The translations under genes were made by a program, and so were the position numbers. Under the pieces are notes generated by a model. The model saw only the letters and a list, made by a program, of their open reading frames with translations. It did no database searches and was not told the DNA's origin. 57,546 bases of DNA from a virus, in IMG/VR virus record IMGVR_UViG_3300046171_000107, positions 1-57,546 of that record. One strand, 5' to 3'. Every line of letters begins with the position of its first letter. The first letter of the stretch is position 1. Shown one piece after another: positions 49,834-57,245 of the stretch.

Positions 49834-50291
49834 TAACGACCTTTCATATACTTGCTCACAGCGCGGTTACCGAACCAAAATGACATAATGGCGGCAAACA
49901 GGCCTTGAGTCTCCGGAGTCCACATAAGCGTTACAGCGTCTTTCCAATCGCCGCCAGACTCCAATACTTTCACAATAATCACGACTTCCGTCGCAGCGAA
50001 CATCAAGAAGAAGGCATAAGTAATAACAGGCCTAACACTACCGCGCAGAGCGTTGACAAATCCGCCAGCGTCAATGCTTCGATCATGCTCATAGATGCCC
50101 TTCGTCTCGGCTATGTCCGCCTGTTTGTCGAGCTCCTCTAATTTTAGCGCGGAGCGCTTCTCCATCAACTCGGCTTCCATCTTCATGGTTTCGAGTTTCT
50201 GTTTGTGCTCCTGCCCCGCCTTGAAGAAATTCAGTACTTCCGGGAGAAAGCTTGTCCCAAAGCCCAGTAAACTCCCAAGCAAACTCATCAT
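49833..50291 (-). CDS. GTA-type holin, 152 aa
   Basis: N-terminal amphipathic hydrophobic segment (SLLGSLLGFGTSFLPEVLNF), long coiled coil (KLETMKMEAELMEKRSALKL) and C-terminal membrane helices (RPVITYAFFLMFAATEVVII and QGLFAAIMSFWFGN). This matches the three-helix holin of gene-transfer agents. ATG at 50291 with GAGGAG seven bases upstream is preferred over a TTG at 50297. Directly follows with the muramidase as a lysis cassette. Confidence 0.75.
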   Translation of the reverse strand: MMSLLGSLLGFGTSFLPEVLNFFKAGQEHKQKLETMKMEAELMEKRSALKLEELDKQADIAETKGIYEHDRSIDAGGFVNALRGSVRPVITYAFFLMFAATEVVIIVKVLESGGDWKDAVTLMWTPETQGLFAAIMSFWFGNRAVSKYMKGR

Positions 50292-50352
50292 TTTCAAGTC
50301 TCCTCTTCATCTCCGCTATGCGGCGTTTCAAATCTGCCACTACCTCATCCAT
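50089..50352 (-). CDS. Possible overlapping ORF inside the holin gene, 87 aa
   Basis: An ATG at 50352 shares the sequence ATGGATGA with the stop of the upstream gene, typical of coupled translation. The product starts MDEVVADLKRRIAEMKRRLE (a coiled coil) and continues, in the alternative frame, 208 bases into the holin gene. It could be a lysis-timing peptide, or a short reading frame that ends by chance in the holin. Support is only from coupling and helical start. Confidence 0.3.
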   Translation of the reverse strand: MDEVVADLKRRIAEMKRRLENDEFAWEFTGLWDKLSPGSTEFLQGGAGAQTETRNHEDGSRVDGEALRAKIRGARQTGGHSRDEGHL

Positions 50353-50815
50353 CGGTAATCGTAAACCGCACATTCGGATGATCCGGGTAATTAACAACCA
50401 CCGGACCTTCAGGACACATATAGTCAATGTGCGCCAACAAAGTGGCTTCACCGGTAGCAACCTTGCTACGATGACGCTCATCAATCGTTATCTTGTAGCC
50501 AAACTTGTCTATTTTATCGTTAGCTGGACCGCTAAACTTAGCTATGCTTGGAACTGCCGGATGCACGATGTATTCGCTATCCCGAACCTCCAACCGAAAA
50601 CTCTCAACGGTACAGTCATCACGCAGCTTCTCCCGCGCAACAATGACCTTAAACTCACCAGTTACCGGGCCGTCTGAAATCTCAAAATATTCGGGAGCCC
50701 ATTCTAAGACAGGGTCTTCAAAACCAATCTTGTCATAAAGAGTGTATCCGCCGCCTATCAAAGCAAACGTGGCGGTGACAACGCCAATCCCTTTTGTGAT
50801 GTTTTCAAAGTCCAT
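50345..50815 (-). CDS. Single-pass membrane protein, 156 aa
   Basis: MDFENITKGIGVVTATFALI then GGGYTLYDKIGFEDPV: an N-terminal membrane helix followed by a soluble beta-rich domain with CTVESFRLEVRDSEYIVHPA and a Cys pair. Near the lysis genes, so a periplasm-facing spanin-like or envelope protein is conceivable. TGATG coupling sets the start at 50815 rather than TTG at 50818. Confidence 0.65.
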   Translation of the reverse strand: MDFENITKGIGVVTATFALIGGGYTLYDKIGFEDPVLEWAPEYFEISDGPVTGEFKVIVAREKLRDDCTVESFRLEVRDSEYIVHPAVPSIAKFSGPANDKIDKFGYKITIDERHRSKVATGEATLLAHIDYMCPEGPVVVNYPDHPNVRFTITDG

Positions 50816-51042
50816 CAATACACCTTTACCGAACCGTCCTTTATGTGTTTAGGCACACAATAGGCCGTCACCCTGTCATCCGGGTGTAGATAATCCAAGC
50901 TCCTATAATTCCCATATCTTTTACTTACCTGAGAAGCATAATAATTACAATCAATTATGCTGGCAAAGTACATATCGTTGCTGACGAGCCTTCGGTCATC
51001 CCCCGTGCCTAAATAAACCATCAACAAAAATACGTGGATCAT
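50815..51042 (-). CDS. Small exported or membrane protein, 75 aa
   Basis: MIHVFLLMVYLGTGDDRRLV has a short hydrophobic start; CNYYASQVSKRYGNYRSLDY and VTAYCVPKH hold two Cys that could form a disulfide in the periplasm. Known from marine phages as a small protein near holins; function unknown. Confidence 0.65.
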   Translation of the reverse strand: MIHVFLLMVYLGTGDDRRLVSNDMYFASIIDCNYYASQVSKRYGNYRSLDYLHPDDRVTAYCVPKHIKDGSVKVY

Positions 51043-51251
51043 TCACTTGGCTTTGCACCCTTGCTGTTTACATACAAACCAAACCACGCGGCCCCCGCGC
51101 CAACGATCACACTGACAAATCCCGCCTGTGCGTTATTCGGGTCGGGCAAGGCCATAAACCAAGTACACGTCTTGTAAAACACAATCATGTAACTGAGGAT
51201 GAGCAACCGCGGAACAATCCGCCACGCATCCAATTTTTCCGGGGTAATCAT
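51039..51251 (-). CDS. Two-helix membrane protein (holin-like), 70 aa
   Basis: MITPEKLDAWRIVPRLLILS starts the family KLxAWRIVPRL common in alphaproteobacterial phages; two membrane helices (LLILSYMIVFYKTCTWFMAL and AGFVSVIVGAGAAWFGLYVN). ATG at 51251 overlaps the upstream stop (ATGA); an ORF start at 51332 is in the neighbour. Likely a second holin or antiholin. Confidence 0.7.
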   Translation of the reverse strand: MITPEKLDAWRIVPRLLILSYMIVFYKTCTWFMALPDPNNAQAGFVSVIVGAGAAWFGLYVNSKGAKPSE

Positions 51252-51724
51252 GCAGAACCTTTCGTTTTGACAAGCCAAATAAACCCTATCAGAACCACTG
51301 CTCCAATAAGGATTGACCCAATTATAACACAAATCTCAATAAATTTCTGCCTGCGCTCACGCTGACGATACAGCGTCTCCTGCCGCTGCTTACGGATGTT
51401 GCCCTCCATGCGAATGAGCTCGTCCCAAGCAGATATACCCATAGTCAGGCTAATCCATTGTTTTAATTCATCTCTTTGGGCTTGCGCTTTGCGTTTAGCA
51501 GCAAAGGCCTCAATGGCCTCCTGCTCTACAGACTTGCCGTTAAATAATTTTTTGAATATAGGGGGGTTCTTGGCTTCTTTTTCCGCTTGGTCAATATCAG
51601 AAAGAGCGCCCATCCATCTGGACAGGTCGCCCACCATTGACTCAACGTCACGCCCTACTGCAAAACCTTTTTTAAGTGCCCCAAACGCCGCTGACGCGGT
51701 CGCCATCGCCGAAACTGGATCCAT
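51248..51724 (-). CDS. Conserved protein with C-terminal membrane helix, 158 aa
   Basis: MDPVSAMATASAAFGALKKG, a helical middle (DIDQAEKEAKNPPIFKKLFN) with KRKAQAQRDELKQWI, and a C-terminal membrane segment ICVIIGSILIGAVVLIGFIW. A frequent gene in marine phages close to lysis genes; no function known. It has its own TATAAT promoter at 51751-51756 and ACTACGGGA leader. Confidence 0.7.
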   Translation of the reverse strand: MDPVSAMATASAAFGALKKGFAVGRDVESMVGDLSRWMGALSDIDQAEKEAKNPPIFKKLFNGKSVEQEAIEAFAAKRKAQAQRDELKQWISLTMGISAWDELIRMEGNIRKQRQETLYRQRERRQKFIEICVIIGSILIGAVVLIGFIWLVKTKGSA

Positions 51725-51731
51725 AACTATT

Positions 51732-51756
51732 TCCCGTAGTTATAATAAACATTATA
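51732..51756 (-). promoter_or_regulatory. Late promoter with ACTACGGGA leader
   Basis: TATAAT (51751-51756) overlaps the stop codon of the 49-aa gene; ACTACGGGAA (51732-51740) lies just before ATG 51724. The same leader box is used in early genes, so it is not stage-specific. Confidence 0.5.
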
Positions 51757-51901
51757 CTCTCTTCTTTTTCTTTTTTGGCTTAGACTTCCCAGCTTCAGAC
51801 AAAGCAATAGCGATAGCCTGCTTCTGCTTGTAGCCCTCGTCCATCAGCTTACTAATGTTCTTGCTGATGGTGGCCTGACTTGATCCCCGTGCTAACGGCA
51901 T
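51752..51901 (-). CDS. Lysine-rich small protein, 49 aa
   Basis: [20 protein letters not shown] then [20 protein letters not shown] with a KKKKKK tail. This is a recurring marine phage miniprotein (SSQ.TIS.NI..L...GY.QKQA.AIAL..AGKS), here next to the portal. Function unknown; the poly-Lys tail suggests DNA contact. TAATG junction with the upstream gene. Confidence 0.75.
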   Translation of the reverse strand: MPLARGSSQATISKNISKLMDEGYKQKQAIAIALSEAGKSKPKKKKKRV

Positions 51902-52095
51902 TAGCTACAACTATTGTAGCCGCCACCTTTTACAGCAGCACCCATGCCACGAGCCGTTGCACGACCCATGCTCATTGGAACCTTTACGTCGGCTGTCTTG
52001 CCATAAGGAATGCGACCCTGACCCTTAATGTCAGCATATTCTACTGCCTTGGGTGCCGCCCCCGGCTTATTCGTTACGATTTTTACTGCGCCCAT
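51901..52095 (-). CDS. Small conserved portal-region protein, 64 aa
   Basis: [20 protein letters not shown] then [20 protein letters not shown] and [20 protein letters not shown]. Glycine-rich, basic C-terminus ending in Cys. Follows the portal by one base. The longer ORF up to 52617 is a shadow of the portal gene. Confidence 0.7.
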   Translation of the reverse strand: MGAVKIVTNKPGAAPKAVEYADIKGQGRIPYGKTADVKVPMSMGRATARGMGAAVKGGGYNSCS

Positions 52096-52096
52096 T

Positions 52097-54538
52097 CTAC
52101 TGGCCTCCTCTGCCAAGTTTAAGTAATTCACGCTCCATAGCAGACTGGATACGTGCCTGTGTCTGCCGCTCTTGCGCCGCCAACCTCTGCTGGAACTGAT
52201 CCGCCCGCAACTGCTGGTTCTGTGCATCAAGCTGCAATTTGGCTTGGTCATTCTGTGCGTCCGCCTGCTCAGCCTGTGCCTTAATCTGAAGCTCCTGCTC
52301 TTTAAGCTGAACCAACGGATCAGGGCCCTGACCAGACACTTGTGCAGACATCTCTTTGACCATCTGCATACCTTCAGCAACAAACTGTGCTGTAAGTCCC
52401 TCAATTTGCAGCATCTCGTCCTCAGTAGCCGCCTCGCCGCCCGCGGCCTGCCTGCTCTGAATAAACTGCACCGCCGCCTTCTCACGAGCAGCAATCCGAA
52501 CGTGCTCCATGATGTGCTTCTGCAACGACATCGCAATGGCAGGCATACCACCAACCATAGGCGTCGAACCAAAGACCATATGCGCCATAATGTGCGCCTG
52601 ATGCTCCTGACCCTCAAAAGCCTTCAGCGGTATCATGTCCATCGCGTCAATGTTTTCCTGCGCCGGATCCTTCGGAGTCGGCTCATCGTCAGGAATGCGC
52701 CGCATAATACGGTCCACGTCCCGCACACCAAGCGCATCGTACATATCCCGATACACCTCATACATATTGTGCATCTCAGGAGCCGCACCAGCCAACTGCA
52801 ACTTGGTCTGTGCCAAAGCAATCCGCTGCGCCTGACTAAATACATTCGGATCAGAGACCGGTATGATGTCCACGCGGTCATCAAAGTCCTTACGCATCAC
52901 AGTAGCGTCCGCACCCTCTACAGAATACGGATACTCCTGCGGCAAGCTCTCACTCATCACACGAGCCAAAATCCTGAACTCAACCCGCATCGCGTTGTGC
53001 AAGCGCTTATGCACCGCACTCATCACACGAGAGCCCTGCTCCAGCATCGCGATAGTCGTACCAACAGCAGCCTGCTGATTACCATCGCCCACCTTCATGT
53101 CAGTAATGGTCGCGAACCGCTGACCCGCCTGTACTACAAAGCCAAGCAAGTTAAACAGGGTTTGGTCCGGGCCCTTGAATGGCAGCGGCATCAGGCTGTC
53201 ACGAATAGCCCCACCGGGAGCGTCCACATCGCGGAACTCTCCGGGCTGCAACGGGTCGTCGTCATCCCTGATACGCAGTCCACGGGCTTTGAAACCCGCT
53301 GGGAGGTTGGACAATGTACCAGCGTCGATCAACTGTCGCAGCGCCGCCGTGGCAGTCCGTGACAGACCGCCAATGGTGTGAATAAGGCCCAAACCATAAA
53401 AACCAAAGCCCGGAAGGAACTTATAATGCACAAAATACTGTATCTTGCGCTTTAACTCGTCATCCTCACGGTAATTTCGGCGAATTGCCAATACCTGCCC
53501 GTTGTCCTGACTGATGGTGACAACATATGGTACTTTAATACCTGTCGGCTCACCGTCATCGTCAAGCTCCTCATACCCCTCAAGGTCTAAATCAACGTGA
53601 CACTCCAAAATAGTGCAGTCATAGTCAATCTGCGTAGCTGATGTGCCGTCAATACGGTCAATCTCATCACCCACACTGTCCATTTCTGCCTGCGCCGGAA
53701 TAACCGGCACGTCCAAGTAGAACCCCGCAACCTGCTTCTTCCGCAAATCGTTCAATGACATCCGAACAACCTGCGTAATATTTGGGCAAGTGTCCAAATC
53801 TGCCGTCTCATACGGCACAATCAAGTTCTCAGCAGGGATAAACTTACTTACTGCACGGCCCAAAGTCTCGTCATAGTAGACTTTCTTGAATGTACTACCC
53901 GCCAACGGTAAGTAGAACAACATCTGGTCCATGTCAGGGGTGTAATCCTCCATCACATTCGTGATGTAGTAATTCATAAAATGCCTTACGCGCTGCGCTT
54001 GGGACTGCTTTTCTCGTGTCTCGCTTCCCATAATAGCAGTTCGCACGGGGCCGCTGGCAGGCAACAACTCATTGAACGCCTGCGCTTGAAACTGCGTAGC
54101 CGCCTCGGCAAGCAACGGGTGCGTAACCCCAGAAGCTCCTCTAAAAGGCTGGGTCCTCTCCTCGTAGTTGAACCCAAGAAGCTCCAAACCGTTTGCATAA
54201 GCATCTTCCCAATCCTGTCGGCCAGCCTTGTTGGCCTCAAACTCGCCCAACAACTCACCGGCTATACGACCAAGTTCCCTGTCGGGCATCTCCTCGGCCA
54301 AGTTAGTATAAAAATCATCACTCTCGCCGCGCTGATCCGCAGGCTCAAAATCAATAGTGACACCGCCATCCTCTTCCGGCGATATCTCAATTTCCATATT
54401 CTCCGCCGCGCCCTCAAAAGCCACGACATTGTCCATGCTGCCCGGAACCTCTAGCTCCACTTCAGCCGCTAAATCCTCTGGATCCAACTGCGACGGGACA
54501 TTCTTGTCCATCATTCCGCCAATAGGTTCACGTGCCAT
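52097..54538 (-). CDS. Portal protein
   Basis: 813 aa. PFRGASGVTHPLLAEAATQF and RAVSKFIPAENLIVPYETAD in the N-terminal half; long Gln/Ala-rich helical C-terminus (KEQELQIKAQAEQADAQNDQ) as in P22-like portals with barrel extensions. It forms the dodecameric ring at the capsid vertex through which DNA enters and leaves, docking TerL and the neck adaptors. AAGGAG upstream of ATG 54538. Confidence 0.9.
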   Translation of the reverse strand: MAREPIGGMMDKNVPSQLDPEDLAAEVELEVPGSMDNVVAFEGAAENMEIEISPEEDGGVTIDFEPADQRGESDDFYTNLAEEMPDRELGRIAGELLGEFEANKAGRQDWEDAYANGLELLGFNYEERTQPFRGASGVTHPLLAEAATQFQAQAFNELLPASGPVRTAIMGSETREKQSQAQRVRHFMNYYITNVMEDYTPDMDQMLFYLPLAGSTFKKVYYDETLGRAVSKFIPAENLIVPYETADLDTCPNITQVVRMSLNDLRKKQVAGFYLDVPVIPAQAEMDSVGDEIDRIDGTSATQIDYDCTILECHVDLDLEGYEELDDDGEPTGIKVPYVVTISQDNGQVLAIRRNYREDDELKRKIQYFVHYKFLPGFGFYGLGLIHTIGGLSRTATAALRQLIDAGTLSNLPAGFKARGLRIRDDDDPLQPGEFRDVDAPGGAIRDSLMPLPFKGPDQTLFNLLGFVVQAGQRFATITDMKVGDGNQQAAVGTTIAMLEQGSRVMSAVHKRLHNAMRVEFRILARVMSESLPQEYPYSVEGADATVMRKDFDDRVDIIPVSDPNVFSQAQRIALAQTKLQLAGAAPEMHNMYEVYRDMYDALGVRDVDRIMRRIPDDEPTPKDPAQENIDAMDMIPLKAFEGQEHQAHIMAHMVFGSTPMVGGMPAIAMSLQKHIMEHVRIAAREKAAVQFIQSRQAAGGEAATEDEMLQIEGLTAQFVAEGMQMVKEMSAQVSGQGPDPLVQLKEQELQIKAQAEQADAQNDQAKLQLDAQNQQLRADQFQQRLAAQERQTQARIQSAMERELLKLGRGGQ

Positions 54539-54623
54539 GCGTTATCTCCTTCAAGACTAACTTACCATAGTCCTATACATATTTCTAGCAATTGGTGATA
54601 AACGAGCCGTGGGCCGCGGTCCA

Positions 54624-55652
54624 TCAATAATACCCCGAACGACTGGTCTGGAAGAACCCCTGCTCATTGCGCGGGAAATACACGTCAAGGCCACCTTCCG
54701 GAGACCTGAATGAGCGTTCTCCCGGTTCGCGGCCCAAGATCCTGTCCAATTGCTCAAATAATTTACTATCCACCATCTTAGCTAACTGCTGCGGGGTAGC
54801 ATTAACACCTGCCTCCCTCAACAACTTCACGCCAAACGCATTGTTGCGCTTGTCCATAGCCACATCTTCAGGAGTAGCATTACCAATAAGCGGTATAGGC
54901 AAAGCGTCTATACCCTCCGCGAAATTTCCTAATTTAATCGCGGTCTCCGGGCCAAACTGCCTTGCCATCTCAGCAGACATAAGCGCATGAGCCCGCGCAT
55001 CTTCTAACTCCTGAAACGTCGGCATATCATGCCGTGGCCGCTGGTTACGAATGTCTTCGGGGGCATCACTAAACTCACGTGGAACCTCCGCATACCCATA
55101 CTTTTGCTCCAACATCTGTTCAAATGTCGGGGCCCCTTCAGGATAATATGTCTGTGAACCCTCGCTGCTCTCTCTTCCAGAGGTGCGAACAAGATTCTGA
55201 GCCTCCGCGTTTGGCGCGTTATACAAAGCAGACAAAATGCCCGCTTCCTCAATGGCCGGGTTTCCGCCTTCCTGCATATAAAGTTCCGGGGCCCCTTTGT
55301 AACCACGAAGATCCGTGGGCCGCGAACTGAAATCCGGGGTGGACTGCCGCGTCAACGGCTCAGCCATACCCTCATACGGCGAATAGCGGGGCACATCTTG
55401 TTCAAAATACTGGCCTGCCATGCCTCGACTACGAGCGTCAGACCCTAAATCAACGCGATAACCCTCTTCATCAATAAAAGGCCGCGCTTCGTCGTCTACA
55501 AAATAATAGGCTTCGCCCGTCTCAGAGTAAGAGGGCCGTGTGCGGCGGGAAATCTCTACCGGGTCGTTGGTCCCGTATAACGCCTCGTCCATCGACATAT
55601 TACCAAAATCGGTAAAACCGCCCGCCCCAAGATTTACCGCAGAATCCGCCAT
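54624..55652 (-). CDS. Virion-associated protein with DUF6973-like region, 342 aa
   Basis: Low-complexity acidic N-terminus with YMQEGGNP (a GG tag), then a C-terminal region DARAHALMSAEMARQFGPET ... GNATPEDVAMDKRNNAFGVK like DUF6973, found in toxin-immunity and phage contexts (H..., then D..NN..G). Located between TerL and portal. Possibly an ejected effector or a head-associated protein; function unknown. Its start overlaps the TerL stop by one base (TAATG). Confidence 0.6.
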   Translation of the reverse strand: MADSAVNLGAGGFTDFGNMSMDEALYGTNDPVEISRRTRPSYSETGEAYYFVDDEARPFIDEEGYRVDLGSDARSRGMAGQYFEQDVPRYSPYEGMAEPLTRQSTPDFSSRPTDLRGYKGAPELYMQEGGNPAIEEAGILSALYNAPNAEAQNLVRTSGRESSEGSQTYYPEGAPTFEQMLEQKYGYAEVPREFSDAPEDIRNQRPRHDMPTFQELEDARAHALMSAEMARQFGPETAIKLGNFAEGIDALPIPLIGNATPEDVAMDKRNNAFGVKLLREAGVNATPQQLAKMVDSKLFEQLDRILGREPGERSFRSPEGGLDVYFPRNEQGFFQTSRSGYY

Positions 55653-57097
55653 TAGTAATACGCCCTAACCCTTACATTTGTGTCCTCGTCATCCCAATCG
55701 TCACTGGGCAACTGAACAAAGTTACCTTGCCGGTAGCGCATCAAAGCCTGTGTCATACTATCAACCAAGTCATCGTGCTCCCCGTTTGGAAACGCCGCCA
55801 CCTCCTCAATCATCTCATCGGCAAAGACGGTGTCGGGGGCCCAAACCATACCAGCCTCAAACAAAGGCGATACAGAGTGAACTCGTGTTATCTTATCATT
55901 TCCTTTGCTTGGCGTAAAGTTAACAACGGGGATGCCCATGTTTCTTAATTCCTGCGTCAAAGGCAGACCAGAGGCCTTGGCTTCCACAATTACTGTGTCG
56001 GGTTCCCAATACTTATATTGCTCCAAAGCCATGTTTTTTAATTCAGGAAAATCCCACCGGTCCTTTTGGCTGTCCAAAAGTATGAGTCCCGGAGGGCCCC
56101 CAACCTCCTCTGGACGAAATACGCCCCACGTGGTTATCGCGCTAAAGTCAGCCGTCTCGCGTTTACTAAATGCCGTATCATAACTCTGAATGACATATTC
56201 AAGATTTGGAATCTTGTCTTTCTCCCAGCGCCTCCACCATTGACGTGGGATGATCGCGTTCTCTTCGCCCGTCGGATTCTGCTGATACTGCGCGTTCCAC
56301 TTGCTGGGCGGGATAGATGCTTTGACCGCGGTCAGGTCTTCGATTGACCAAAACTCAGGCCAGCACGGGACGCCATCATCAAAAATCGCAGGAAGTTCCA
56401 CAACTTCCCATTGGTCCGCTAGGGGGTCTTTAGCCATCGCCTTCAAAAGCTGGCCCGTCATATCCTTTTCTGACCACCGGGTCTGGACCAAAACAATCGA
56501 CCCACCCGGCTGGAGCCTCTGTCGGGGGCCCCCAGTGTACCAATCCCAAGCATCGTCAAACCCGTTCGCAGACATCGCCGTCTGTTCCGAATGCGGGTCA
56601 TCAATGATTACCAAGTCGCCACCACGACCCGCGAGGTTTGATCCAACACCAACGGCATAGTACATCCCGCCAGCAGAAGTGTCCCAACGACCAGAAGCTT
56701 TACTGTCAGCAGCCAATTTAACATTCGGAAACACCTCCTTAAATTCATCACTATCCAAAAGATTTTTTGTCTTACGGCCAAAGTTGACCGCAAGCTCTGT
56801 CGTGTGCGTCGCCTGAATAATCTTCATCCGCGGGTTCTTGCCCATCATCCAAGCAGGAAACAGGAAGGATGCGAACTCTGACTTCGTATGACGCGGGGCC
56901 ATGTTGATGATAAGTCGCTTTAGGTCGCCTTTTGCAACCCTTTCTAACTTTTCGGCAATAATTTTATGATGACGACCGGCAATAAATTCCGGCCACATAG
57001 ATTTTACAAAAGTCAAAAATTCTTTCTGACAAGCTTCATTCTTCTCGATTTGCGCGAGTCGCAGGCGAAGCTTTAACTCCTGATCTGAAACATCCAT
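55652..57097 (-). CDS. terL: Terminase large subunit
   Basis: 481 aa. ATPase: Walker A-like MAPRHTKS (66-73), Walker B DLVIIDD (161-167), and coupling motif VLVQTRWSEKD. Nuclease: QSYDTAF (305-310, Asp307), VIVEAKASG (369-377, Glu372) and C-terminal HDDLVDSMTQAL, matching Terminase_6C-type RNase H-fold nucleases. It drives DNA packaging and cuts the concatemer. ATG 57097 begins MDVSDQELKL. Preceded by a non-coding stretch with the parS-like palindrome. Confidence 0.95.
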   Translation of the reverse strand: MDVSDQELKLRLRLAQIEKNEACQKEFLTFVKSMWPEFIAGRHHKIIAEKLERVAKGDLKRLIINMAPRHTKSEFASFLFPAWMMGKNPRMKIIQATHTTELAVNFGRKTKNLLDSDEFKEVFPNVKLAADSKASGRWDTSAGGMYYAVGVGSNLAGRGGDLVIIDDPHSEQTAMSANGFDDAWDWYTGGPRQRLQPGGSIVLVQTRWSEKDMTGQLLKAMAKDPLADQWEVVELPAIFDDGVPCWPEFWSIEDLTAVKASIPPSKWNAQYQQNPTGEENAIIPRQWWRRWEKDKIPNLEYVIQSYDTAFSKRETADFSAITTWGVFRPEEVGGPPGLILLDSQKDRWDFPELKNMALEQYKYWEPDTVIVEAKASGLPLTQELRNMGIPVVNFTPSKGNDKITRVHSVSPLFEAGMVWAPDTVFADEMIEEVAAFPNGEHDDLVDSMTQALMRYRQGNFVQLPSDDWDDEDTNVRVRAYY

Positions 57098-57245
57098 CGG
57101 GGGCCCCTAAAGTTGCACATATTACAGGCATAAATATGCACACTTTTTAGTCAGTTAACAAGTCCCATCTAATTGCACAAAAAATAGGCAATGTTTCACG
57201 TGAAACATTCATATCATTTTTCACATGATTATTTGAGAAAAACAT
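57098..57245. other. Non-coding region upstream of terL
   Basis: 148 AT-rich bases: three TGCACA words (57114, 57137, 57174), the parS palindrome, and possible weak -10 elements (TATTTA). With 1-414 across the junction it forms the longest gene-free stretch of the circle, a plausible site of packaging start or of partition. Confidence 0.6.
57190..57209. promoter_or_regulatory. Perfect parS-like palindrome
   Basis: The core TGTTTCACGTGAAACA (57192-57207) is identical to the consensus bacterial chromosome parS site bound by ParB, and the palindrome extends to 20 bp with AAT/ATT flanks. No ParA or ParB gene occurs in this genome. See findings. Confidence 0.8.

Noticed and set aside
52172-53362. 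396-codon plus-strand ORF opposite the portal
   Set aside because: Arg/His/Leu-rich product without domain; the portal gene on the other strand explains the open frame.
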